A DNA stretch of 47,918 bases, taken from the IMG/VR virus record IMGVR_UViG_3300046820_002247, positions 1-47,918 of that record, one strand, 5' to 3'. Below, in pieces: positions 10,428 through 19,462 of this stretch. The first letter of the stretch is position 1. Every line of letters begins with the position of its first letter. The DNA comes from a virus. Below the pieces are notes generated by a model. The model was not told the DNA's origin, made no database searches, and saw only the letters and a list, made by a program, of their open reading frames with translations. Position numbers and translations under genes: made by a program.

Positions 10428-10447
10428 GTTTAGTTCTTTTTTTCATT

Positions 10448-11539
10448 TTAGTTTTCTTTGTTTATCACATTAAAAAAACCATATCCGTAATTAATCATAT
10501 CCCCCAAGTTATCTACCTCTCCAAGTCTTTGTATTCTTTCGTAAGCACTATTCTTACCTCTTTCAACAAAAACATTAGTTTGAACCTGTGCCTGGTCAAT
10601 AACTTTCAATAATACCTCATCTTTTGTTATTGGAACCGCAGTCAAATTATTTGAGGTTAATCCTGATGATTGTTCAAAATAAATGGTGGTACCATCACTA
10701 TAATCATAGTAATTAACTGTATTAACTGTATAGGCAGTGTAAATTGGAGTAACATCGGTAATCGCTCCCCATATTTGTCCATTACTAATTACGGGAACTC
10801 CAATCCTTTGATTAATCGTTAATGTACCATATGTTTTTAACTCATTAATTCTAGATTTTGTTATTCCTGAAATGGTAAATGGTATTGATACGTAATTATT
10901 AGATGTCTGAGCACTAACCTCATTTACTGCATCACCTGAAAATATGTAATTATACGACACAGAAGTACCAACCCAGTTACCTGATGATGGAGCAAAGAAC
11001 GCCTCTCCCTCAGGATTATAGATTACAACATCACTAAAAGGAACAGTAATCGTTTTTGAAACTGTTGTAATCCCCCATGGATTTGTTTGTTCTAATTTAA
11101 TCGTATATTGTTTATCCAACTGAGGATATGTGTGATTAATCGAATTGGGTGCGTAATTAGTTATTGTTTGTTTTGGTGAACCATCACCCCAGTCAATTCT
11201 ATACGCAGATAACTCTAAAAACTTTTGAAATTCATCGGAAGTATTGTAAACATTAAACACGTAAGGACTTGATGTTGTTGATGAAAATATAAAATTAGCA
11301 ACCACATTTTTTTGTAATACCGCACCATCAAATGGACTATAATAACCAGCATCAACCGCACTTTGTCTTATTAAGATAGGAATTGTTAATCCGGTTAATA
11401 ATGAACTTCCATTAGTACCTGAACTAACAACCTGAGTCATCGCAGAATAAACACCAACCGGAGTACCTTTATAATCCACAACTGATAGGTCTCCAAGAAT
11501 TGTTTCAGGTGATATTTTAATATTATAAAAATCTTCCAT
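10448..11539 (-). CDS. Tail protein with PKD-like domain
   Basis: This 363-residue protein contains a PKD-like module at about residues 113-172: YRIDWGDGSP, then HTYPQLDKQYTIKLE and TTVSKTITVPF. These are the WGDGS turn, the HxY strand and the final strand of PKD/Ig-like folds, which commonly mediate protein or carbohydrate contacts. The rest is strand-rich without recognised motifs, ending in a short helical tail. ATG 11539 overlaps the upstream stop as TAATG. It ends the 19367-10448 transcription unit before the promoter-like box at 10420. It is probably a structural tail or fibre-attachment protein. The PKD call is fairly confident, the role is inferred. Confidence 0.65.
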   Translation of the reverse strand: MEDFYNIKISPETILGDLSVVDYKGTPVGVYSAMTQVVSSGTNGSSLLTGLTIPILIRQSAVDAGYYSPFDGAVLQKNVVANFIFSSTTSSPYVFNVYNTSDEFQKFLELSAYRIDWGDGSPKQTITNYAPNSINHTYPQLDKQYTIKLEQTNPWGITTVSKTITVPFSDVVIYNPEGEAFFAPSSGNWVGTSVSYNYIFSGDAVNEVSAQTSNNYVSIPFTISGITKSRINELKTYGTLTINQRIGVPVISNGQIWGAITDVTPIYTAYTVNTVNYYDYSDGTTIYFEQSSGLTSNNLTAVPITKDEVLLKVIDQAQVQTNVFVERGKNSAYERIQRLGEVDNLGDMINYGYGFFNVINKEN

Positions 11540-12363
11540 TATACAGGTGGATTAAGGTATTCATACCATTTTATGGGAATTGTAGTCCCGAGTCTCTGTC
11601 CATTACTATTAACTACCTGATATGTTTGGTTTTTATAATCCAAATTTACGGTATAATAAAATAGTACGTTATTATCAAAATCATATTGATTAGAACCATT
11701 TGCGAAATTTGCTTGAGGTCCTTTTGGTTGATTATCAGACTCATTATCTGTCATCAATTTAGTGAATTGTCCTGTCTTAGCATTATAAAACTTAGCCGAC
11801 ATGTAAAAGGTATTAATATCCAAAAAGGTTCTTTTTTTTAACCAATAAAGAAAAAAACCTTCTTTATCACCAACATAATCTAAAACAAATTTTGGTTTTC
11901 TAACGTCCACAAGAATTCTTTGCATTTGAGTGGTCATTTTCAAACCCTGTTGTGTCGGAATAATAACCGTTAAATAATTTGTTTGTTTTTTTTCATCCGT
12001 GTTGTCATAAAAATCTAATTTGAAGAATGAATTAGAAAAATTATTTGTATAATAATATAAGTCTTGAGGTGTAAATCCCTCACTAATATAATTTATCCTC
12101 CAATTATTAATATCATACGTTGAACCTCCTGAATAAAAATAAAACTCATAATTAATTTCAGTGTTATTTGTTGTTGTATCAGGAGCATGAGCAAATCGAT
12201 TAATTTCAAAATCACGACCAACACCAATAACTTCAGTAATGACATCTTTTTCATATTCTTCGATTGCCATATCCAACCCTAAATAATCCCAAGTCAGTTG
12301 TATAGGTATATTGATTTGCTTATTAGCACCATCAGGTACTATTGTTACTTTATTCGCACTCAT
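11539..12363 (-). CDS. Tail-associated protein, unknown function
   Basis: The protein has 274 residues from ATG 12363 (starts MSANKVTIVPDGANKQ). A TTG one codon upstream would also be open but is a poor start. It overlaps the end of the 564-aa gene by 14 nt and its own stop overlaps the PKD gene as TAATG, so it is part of a tightly coupled unit. Residues about 10-60 (INIPIQLTWDYLGLDMAIEE) and the many Tyr/Asn/Asp residues are typical of phage structural proteins. No family is recognised. Confidence 0.6.
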   Translation of the reverse strand: MSANKVTIVPDGANKQINIPIQLTWDYLGLDMAIEEYEKDVITEVIGVGRDFEINRFAHAPDTTTNNTEINYEFYFYSGGSTYDINNWRINYISEGFTPQDLYYYTNNFSNSFFKLDFYDNTDEKKQTNYLTVIIPTQQGLKMTTQMQRILVDVRKPKFVLDYVGDKEGFFLYWLKKRTFLDINTFYMSAKFYNAKTGQFTKLMTDNESDNQPKGPQANFANGSNQYDFDNNVLFYYTVNLDYKNQTYQVVNSNGQRLGTTIPIKWYEYLNPPV

Positions 12364-14044
12364 CAATCAATGGTTTTATTGCAACGTCAACACCATATAG
12401 GCTTTCGTTATAGTTTATTCCTTCCGGTATTAATCTAAAAGTAATATTGGAAAATGGATAATGAGAACTATTCAAAAAAGGATAATCAACTCCCCTTTCT
12501 AAATTATCAGTAAACCCATAAGTGTATATGTCTCTCCATCTAAACTGTTGGTCAGCACTTGAATAAAATGCATAACTTGGAATTTGCTCAATAAATCCAA
12601 CATCTCCGGTTTCAATATAATCAGAAAAAACCTTCAAAGTCATTGCGTTATGAGGTTGATAATAAAACCCTAATGTGTTAGTACTATAAAAATCAGATGT
12701 CTGAAAAACTTTTTGATTATAATTTATTTTATGGTAATAAGGTGAAATAACTCTTTCAATTTGTTCATAATCATTCCATTCACAAAAATCTCCATCCAAT
12801 ATATCTCCCTTTTGTAAGTCACCGTTATAATAAAATGTTTTAGTTGAACCACTAGTTTGTGTATATGAAGACAATGGAATTGTCGAATTTGATTCATTAT
12901 TATTTAAATCCCAATATGCATTAACTGTCTGTGTCAAATTGAATTCCCACCCTTGTTTTAACCCAACTCCGAATGACGGTTCATTAAAATACCCCGAATA
13001 ACCTTTATTAATTATTGTTAAAAAAATTTCACTTAATGGTCGTTTTTGATTATCAATATAACCGGCAAAATCTAAATCATATGCCGATGTCATATTATAT
13101 GAATTACTACTTGTTTTTTGTGATATCCTTGATAACTGATTAGGCGTTATGGAACTATACTCAAATTTTCTAGCCTCATTAAATACATTTTTTTCAAACC
13201 CAATCTTAGTAACAATAATATCGTCTAAATTAGTTATCACCTTATGTTCTCTAACATAATATTTTGATTTGGTCTCAGTTAAATTATCAGGATTGATTAC
13301 TCTCTTAAATGTCCCCGTAACATTATTTCCAAACGTTGTTCCGGTATACCCAATATCTAAAACATTAAATACATATGGGTCACTATCAAATAACCCATTA
13401 CCTAATGAGTAAACTTGAAATATATTTGAGTTCCTATAAGTTAAGGATAATTCAACATATTCATTTGGTGTTAATCCATGAGCACCAATACATTTAAAAG
13501 AAATTAAACCATTACCGTTAATCTCAATATTTTCGATAGAAAATGGAATACCATCTTCCGCAATCCAATTATCCGCCCAAGTACTAGCATAATACGCCAA
13601 TTTCTTTTTATAATTATTAGCATACGGATACGTTAAATAATACATCCAATTGTACGTATAAGCACTTTTAGATTTATACGGAAAATGTTGATTATCTACA
13701 ATAGGTCTAAAAAAATCAAACTCATAGAATTGAGGAAACCCTTTCCAAGTACCACTAACAAATGATTGTTCAGGATTTACATAATATAAATTATACTGAA
13801 ATGGTAAGAATGTTGTTGTACCGGTATAGGTATTGTCATACAAATAATTTACTTTGAATGTTGGTCTAAAAACCGTACAAGCTTGCCTTTCGTCATCATA
13901 AACTTGAGCAAGACTTATGGTTGCACTTCTATCATATTCAGTTATCTGTTGATTTGTCTGGTCTAAAGATATGGTTAACTTTTCATTAACAGAAGGAGCT
14001 CCTTTATACTTAAGATTACTTGGTATTATAGTATAATTATTCAT
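12350..14044 (-). CDS. Tail-associated structural protein, unknown function
   Basis: This 564-residue protein is rich in Tyr, Asn, Phe and Ser and has no membrane segment or catalytic motif that I can see. Its composition and probable beta-rich fold resemble baseplate-peripheral or fibre-attachment proteins. ATG 14044 lies 8 nt inside the end of the 1776-aa gene and its own end overlaps the next gene, so it is co-expressed with both. The C-terminus (IKPLIDECE) ends in an acidic Cys-containing tip. Function cannot be assigned from sequence. Confidence 0.6.
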   Translation of the reverse strand: MNNYTIIPSNLKYKGAPSVNEKLTISLDQTNQQITEYDRSATISLAQVYDDERQACTVFRPTFKVNYLYDNTYTGTTTFLPFQYNLYYVNPEQSFVSGTWKGFPQFYEFDFFRPIVDNQHFPYKSKSAYTYNWMYYLTYPYANNYKKKLAYYASTWADNWIAEDGIPFSIENIEINGNGLISFKCIGAHGLTPNEYVELSLTYRNSNIFQVYSLGNGLFDSDPYVFNVLDIGYTGTTFGNNVTGTFKRVINPDNLTETKSKYYVREHKVITNLDDIIVTKIGFEKNVFNEARKFEYSSITPNQLSRISQKTSSNSYNMTSAYDLDFAGYIDNQKRPLSEIFLTIINKGYSGYFNEPSFGVGLKQGWEFNLTQTVNAYWDLNNNESNSTIPLSSYTQTSGSTKTFYYNGDLQKGDILDGDFCEWNDYEQIERVISPYYHKINYNQKVFQTSDFYSTNTLGFYYQPHNAMTLKVFSDYIETGDVGFIEQIPSYAFYSSADQQFRWRDIYTYGFTDNLERGVDYPFLNSSHYPFSNITFRLIPEGINYNESLYGVDVAIKPLIDECE

Positions 14045-17000
14045 CTATTGAGTATTTTTCTTTGAATTTATCTAAAGCAGTTTCCCCTTTAATTATCCCA
14101 AAATAAAAATGATTAGGAGCACCAACTAAAAATCGTGTAGGGTACCCTGAATTAGGTTGAGGTACCGCGACATAAGTATAATTTAAAGGATTTGATGTAT
14201 CACCACTAACATTAAACAAATACCCTCTTTGATAGATATCACTAATGTTTGCATTTGGTCCGTAGAAATAACTATCATTAGTTAATCTTCTTCTATCTAA
14301 CCCTTGGTAATTATTCGAGAAGATATCCGCAGTGTTTGTCACCCAACTATTTTTTTCAGTACCAAAGATACCGGTTGCACTAGTTGGATTTATACTCCAT
14401 TGATAAAATGGTACCTCTTGAGATTTAATTCCATATGGGTATGTGATTGCATTCGCACCTGGAGATGGTCTAAAATCAATAACACCTGGACTTAAAAAAT
14501 CCTTATTTTGTAAATCAATTGTCGTTGATGAGAAATAAATTGCCATCGTTGGGTTACCATAACTACCTAATATTTGTACCGGGTCACTTGGGACTCCATT
14601 ACTTGCATAAAATTCAGGAGAAAATGGTATTACACCATACTCAGAATTAATTGACATTGTTTGAGCTAAATCTCCATCAATTCTTTTATAAGGTCTTGTA
14701 AATAATTGGTCTAAGTTATTATTAGGATTTAACGATATAATTTGTTGTAAAAAAGTTTCATCTGTAATTCTACTAATAACAAATAAATTAACCAAATCAG
14801 AAGTATCGGAATAACTTGTTGGATTTAAACTTTTCATAATATATCCTCTTGCTGATGGGTCAAAAATAATTTCTTGATAAAAATCATCTTTAATTCCTAA
14901 ATTTACAATTGTGGTTGGAAATAATAATTGTCGATTATTTGTTGGTGAAATTTGACCATTTACTGGTCTACCAATAAATTTACCGGTATTTTGATTCCAA
15001 GGACTACTTCTATAATAAAAAGTGTTTGTCTTAGTATCAAAATGGATTAATTGTTTTGGATAATCCGGAGCTTCCGGTTGATTATTTTTATCATAATAAG
15101 TGTCAACTTGAATCGGGAACGCATATAAAGTACCATTTACCCAATTATTAACAAATGATTGAGATAAAACTCCTCGACATAGACCATAAAAAAATCTAAA
15201 TCTAAAAGCCCACTCTGCAAAAGTACCTAAATCTTGACCTAAATCAGTCAATGGTCTATTGACCATAATGTAACAACCATTTTCTACAACATCATTTGCT
15301 TGACATCCATCTTTAATACCAAAATTAATACTATTACCACTATAACAATCAAGACCAACCATATTTTGACAGGTATTTAAACTACGAATAACATTTGTTG
15401 CACCTACCTGACCTTCAATATCCGGTGTCACAATACTAGCTCCTGTGCTAAATTGGGATGAACTAACTGAATAGCCATCACCTGAATCCACTAAATAAAC
15501 TGCAAATCCTAAATTTTGTTGTAATAAACTTGCATTATTTTGAGGACCAAAACCATTTTTATTATCACAAAAATCTGATGATGGTAAACGGTCAGTTCTC
15601 ATTACAATTTTATTAGAATCAACTAAACGTAATTTACCACTATTTGTGGTTGATACCCCTGTAAAACTACTGTATAAATTTGGACTATAATATAAAGATA
15701 ATGGTATTCCAATCCATCTTGTATAACCTTGGCGTACATTATTCAACTTCCATCCAAAGTCATAATATCTATCTTGAAAAGTTTTACTTTCTTTATCACC
15801 CCACATTATAGCTGCTCCCGATAAATCCTCAGCACTACTATAATAGTTATTTGAATTATAAGGTGAAACAACAGTATCAGAATAGTATCTATTTGTTGAA
15901 TAATACCCATTACTTACAGCCCTAACACCTGTAACCCCTCCATTTGAAAAGGGAGCTGAGTAATTGAATGTAGTACTTGCATCTAAACTACCATAATACC
16001 CAACATTACTTGTTGAGAATCCACTCCAAACAGTTGTTGGCGTTCCCGGTGTATATGAATACGTTGGAAAGAAAATTTGTGATTCAACTCTATGATTTTG
16101 AACCGAAATTGTAGAGCCCGGAGGTAACGCTTGAATTGGAATATTTAAACGAGTATTTCCTGTTATTATAACGTCATCTTCATTCGGATAACCTAAAATT
16201 TTACCAATACCATATTGATTAGTATATTTTGGAGAATATGGGTCAACACCTCTTTGTAAGATTAATATTTTTTGTTCTTTAAAATCCCCCAAAAGAGTTG
16301 TTGGTAAATTTTCAATAGGTCTGAATTTACCCCATCCACTACCGTCAATTAAATTCCAAACTTGGATTGGATTTGGAGCATTTAACGCTCCCCATATACC
16401 TGTCGACCCATTAAAGTTTGGATTAGTATAAGTTGTAACCCCATTAACCACTGTTGTTGTTATTGTAATTGCGGTTAAAACTTGATAATATTCAATATCT
16501 GATGGATAAATATATCTTTGACAATCAACACCTGTTGTCAATCCTGAATATTCATATTCCGCAGTACCCCCAATGGTACTAACGTTAATACAATATTCAT
16601 TACTAAATGAAGTAAAACCAGTTGTTGTAATTACTGTTGTCACCGTATAACCGGGACAAGTTTGATAAGTAATTGTACCAGGTTCTGTAATTTTAATAGT
16701 AAAACTAGCCACACAAGTATTACCTGTTATTTTAGGTAAATCATATACTTGAGTACTGTTAGATGTTTGTGTATTTGCAAAATTAACCGGAACGTTTAAT
16801 CTACTATTTAGATTAACAACCCCATTAATACCATTTAATAAATTACCTCCAACACTAGTTTGTCCTGACCATAAATAATTTGAATCTGTTGTTCTTGTTG
16901 GATTAATAAAAGTAATCATATCTCCAGCACTTAAGTCTTGGGTAGACAAAATAGTTAAAGTATTATCAAAATGATATTTACTACCATTTTGAGGTTTAGC

Positions 17001-19367
17001 AAATGTAACTTTAATCTTATTTTCTCCTGTAAAATATTTACCTCGAGTATTAAAAACATTTATCCTTTCACCAACAGGTAATGACATACCAACAACAAAT
17101 TCTCTTTCACCAGCATTAGGGTATATTGAAACACTTTCACTAGTGTTAATTTTAAAAATTTGGGGTTTATTACTTTTTGAAGCGTACCCTGCAATCCCAA
17201 CTACTTTCATATTTGTCGCAATTGAATTCCAATCATCAAAATCATCAATTGGAACATTCGCTCCATCAGCACCATTACCAGGATAAAACGCAAGTCCATT
17301 AGCTCCCACCATATCGCTACCATATTGATATTTAAAACCCGGTGATAAATTTAAATTAGTTTGATATGTAAGTGTATTATCATAATAACTGCTCGGACCT
17401 GATAATTGAGTAACTAATCCAGCTGCAGGTGGAGATTCATTAGTACCATCACCACCTCCAGGTTCAGTAGTTTCAGCGTCACATTCACACGCTTGACAGT
17501 CAGGATACTGTATCATTGGTAACTTAATACGCCCAAACTTATACGAAACAATTTCTCTAAATTTTAATGCTAAAAATAATGCAATTGCAGTCCATAATAA
17601 TCCTTTTAAAATAAATGGACCAACCTGCAATAATAATCCAAATGAAAATCCGGTAGCACCTGCAATTGCGGCATATGCTAGTTGAAATTCAAAATACGCA
17701 TTAAACCCAAATTGAACAATAAAATAAGCCAATATTGGAACCGCAAAATTATTCCATAAATAAGCAAGAAAATGATAAATAATAATTAATGGTATACCAA
17801 TTAATTGGAGTATTTGCATTAAAATCGCAAATATAAAATATAATAAGTCAAAATTTCTAAACCCATCATTTACAGGGAATTTATTAATTGTTGACGCACA
17901 ATCATTATTATCAATTTCTTTAATCCCAATAAATCTTCCTTTAGCACCACTCTTATATTCATCAATAAAACTAGCAACAGTATAAACTTTATTGAACTCA
18001 AATTGATAAAAAGTATCCTCACAATTTATTTTTGAATTTAATAATTGATTTTTTAATGTGGCTTGAGCAGGTTGGTTAAATCCTTGTGTATATCCCGACC
18101 AATCAAGACCAAAATAATATGATGATGATAGTCGTTGGTTTTCTATTGAACCAGTACTTAAATAATTTGGGTCAACTCCGGTACCTCCCCATCCATATTC
18201 TTTAACATTTGGAATTAAATAATAAGCTCTTTTCGTTTGTTCCGAAACACTTGGAGGTTGAGACCATTTAACTTTAAAACGATATTTTCCTTTTGTTGGG
18301 ATACCAATTGCAGGGTCATTTGAAAGTACTTTCTCTCCAAACTGGTTTGTTGTGAAATAATCCAAATTCATTGGTAACTCAGTTAACCACGTTCCATTAC
18401 CATCAATAATGTTACCCGATTGTTCCATTTGATATTGTTCTAATATCGGATTACCATCAGCATCATAATTAATTGTTTGTCTAATAGCTAAAATTTGTCC
18501 AGGTCCTGCAACTAATTCACATAAATTACCCATGTCATCTCTTGGTTTTGCGTTACTTCTAACACGAAAACCATCAGGTGAAGAAAATAGAGAACCCATA
18601 AAAACTGCGGTTGGTTGTATATCAACATTAGCATCTCCTCTCAAGTCAAAATCAACACGATTTACAGAAATTTGACAAATGTCTGGGTCTCCCCATAGAG
18701 GAGCAACTGATAAAGTTTTAGTTAAGGTGATAATTTGTGGTAATGATGATAAATCTGATGAAGTTTTAAAACGGTTACCCGCAACTTGACCTTCTGTCGC
18801 TAATCCAACTCTAATTAAATCTTGAGGTGTTAAAGAGAATTCACCGATGTCTGATAAATCAACATCCATTACTAAAGTTTGTGACCCTAATGGAACTCCC
18901 ATTATCATATAGTCACCACTCTCGTTTGTTTTGGTCGTATATGTATAATATTTGTCGTAAATTTCAAGAGCAGTGCCACCTGTTAAGACATCATCTCTTG
19001 TAGGTAAAGTTCCTGTTGCCGCGTGAGCAGAATAGGATTTTTCATAAGGTAAAAGATTGTATCTATATCCATCCTCATTTTTATCAGTTGGAGACTTATA
19101 AGGATAGATACTTGTTATTAGTGGATTAGATTCATCAACTGATGATATTGGAATAAAAACGGATACTCGAGCATTTGGAATACCAAATCCATTATTTGCA
19201 GTAACTCTCCCAACAACAACACCGTATTCAGAACAACTTCTACTATAAACGTCAGTTTGTTGTATTTTTAACGATAAGATTTCTAAGAACTCAAAATCTT
19301 GGTCTAACTGAACATTAATTGTTTTGTTAATCCCTAATTCGGTTCTAATTCTATATGACTGACCCAT
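14037..19367 (-). CDS. Giant tail protein with carboxypeptidase-regulatory-like N-terminus and membrane-type helices
   Basis: This 1776-residue protein begins MGQSYRIRTELGINKTINVQ. Residues about 45-185 look like a carboxypeptidase-regulatory/CNA-B-like Ig fold: EYGVVVGRVTANNGFGIPNA early, then NESGDYMIMGVPLGSQTL. Residues about 505-605 hold several long hydrophobic stretches (LLYFIFAILMQILQLIGIPL; FSFGLLLQVGPFILKGLLWT), enough for three or four membrane helices. A cysteine cluster (CQACEC) follows at about 623-628. The rest is Asn/Ser/Thr/Gly-rich and probably beta-structured. It lies just downstream of gp6 and heads the 19367-10448 unit, with an exact late-promoter-like box 15 nt before ATG 19367. 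It could be a giant baseplate or fibre protein that also inserts into the host membrane; that is inference. No T4 counterpart is recognised. Confidence 0.65.
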   Translation of the reverse strand: MGQSYRIRTELGINKTINVQLDQDFEFLEILSLKIQQTDVYSRSCSEYGVVVGRVTANNGFGIPNARVSVFIPISSVDESNPLITSIYPYKSPTDKNEDGYRYNLLPYEKSYSAHAATGTLPTRDDVLTGGTALEIYDKYYTYTTKTNESGDYMIMGVPLGSQTLVMDVDLSDIGEFSLTPQDLIRVGLATEGQVAGNRFKTSSDLSSLPQIITLTKTLSVAPLWGDPDICQISVNRVDFDLRGDANVDIQPTAVFMGSLFSSPDGFRVRSNAKPRDDMGNLCELVAGPGQILAIRQTINYDADGNPILEQYQMEQSGNIIDGNGTWLTELPMNLDYFTTNQFGEKVLSNDPAIGIPTKGKYRFKVKWSQPPSVSEQTKRAYYLIPNVKEYGWGGTGVDPNYLSTGSIENQRLSSSYYFGLDWSGYTQGFNQPAQATLKNQLLNSKINCEDTFYQFEFNKVYTVASFIDEYKSGAKGRFIGIKEIDNNDCASTINKFPVNDGFRNFDLLYFIFAILMQILQLIGIPLIIIYHFLAYLWNNFAVPILAYFIVQFGFNAYFEFQLAYAAIAGATGFSFGLLLQVGPFILKGLLWTAIALFLALKFREIVSYKFGRIKLPMIQYPDCQACECDAETTEPGGGDGTNESPPAAGLVTQLSGPSSYYDNTLTYQTNLNLSPGFKYQYGSDMVGANGLAFYPGNGADGANVPIDDFDDWNSIATNMKVVGIAGYASKSNKPQIFKINTSESVSIYPNAGEREFVVGMSLPVGERINVFNTRGKYFTGENKIKVTFAKPQNGSKYHFDNTLTILSTQDLSAGDMITFINPTRTTDSNYLWSGQTSVGGNLLNGINGVVNLNSRLNVPVNFANTQTSNSTQVYDLPKITGNTCVASFTIKITEPGTITYQTCPGYTVTTVITTTGFTSFSNEYCINVSTIGGTAEYEYSGLTTGVDCQRYIYPSDIEYYQVLTAITITTTVVNGVTTYTNPNFNGSTGIWGALNAPNPIQVWNLIDGSGWGKFRPIENLPTTLLGDFKEQKILILQRGVDPYSPKYTNQYGIGKILGYPNEDDVIITGNTRLNIPIQALPPGSTISVQNHRVESQIFFPTYSYTPGTPTTVWSGFSTSNVGYYGSLDASTTFNYSAPFSNGGVTGVRAVSNGYYSTNRYYSDTVVSPYNSNNYYSSAEDLSGAAIMWGDKESKTFQDRYYDFGWKLNNVRQGYTRWIGIPLSLYYSPNLYSSFTGVSTTNSGKLRLVDSNKIVMRTDRLPSSDFCDNKNGFGPQNNASLLQQNLGFAVYLVDSGDGYSVSSSQFSTGASIVTPDIEGQVGATNVIRSLNTCQNMVGLDCYSGNSINFGIKDGCQANDVVENGCYIMVNRPLTDLGQDLGTFAEWAFRFRFFYGLCRGVLSQSFVNNWVNGTLYAFPIQVDTYYDKNNQPEAPDYPKQLIHFDTKTNTFYYRSSPWNQNTGKFIGRPVNGQISPTNNRQLLFPTTIVNLGIKDDFYQEIIFDPSARGYIMKSLNPTSYSDTSDLVNLFVISRITDETFLQQIISLNPNNNLDQLFTRPYKRIDGDLAQTMSINSEYGVIPFSPEFYASNGVPSDPVQILGSYGNPTMAIYFSSTTIDLQNKDFLSPGVIDFRPSPGANAITYPYGIKSQEVPFYQWSINPTSATGIFGTEKNSWVTNTADIFSNNYQGLDRRRLTNDSYFYGPNANISDIYQRGYLFNVSGDTSNPLNYTYVAVPQPNSGYPTRFLVGAPNHFYFGIIKGETALDKFKEKYSIDE

Positions 19368-19382
19368 CCAATTCTTTTAATT

Positions 19383-19390
19383 TATAAATA
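19383..19390 (-). promoter_or_regulatory. Candidate late promoter box
   Basis: The coding strand reads TATTTATA, ending 15 nt before ATG 19367. It sits in a 20-bp block identical to that before the 302-aa gene at 10403. Confidence 0.6.
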
Positions 19391-19462
19391 GTTTATGTGT
19401 GATTTTTAAAATTAACACACACCATATTTAATTATAAACTAGTTAGACCAGAAATAAACCTG

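Noticed and set aside
10413-10432. TATAAATA on the plus strand as T4-type late promoters firing rightward
   Set aside because: No plus-strand gene follows any copy, and the spacing is fixed to minus-strand start codons.
12364-12366. TTG start one codon before ATG 12363
   Set aside because: ATG directly follows and is the better start.
19395-19422. Inverted repeat TGTGTG/CACACA after gene 6 as terminator
   Set aside because: The stem is interrupted and AT-rich inside, and no T-tract follows on the coding strand.
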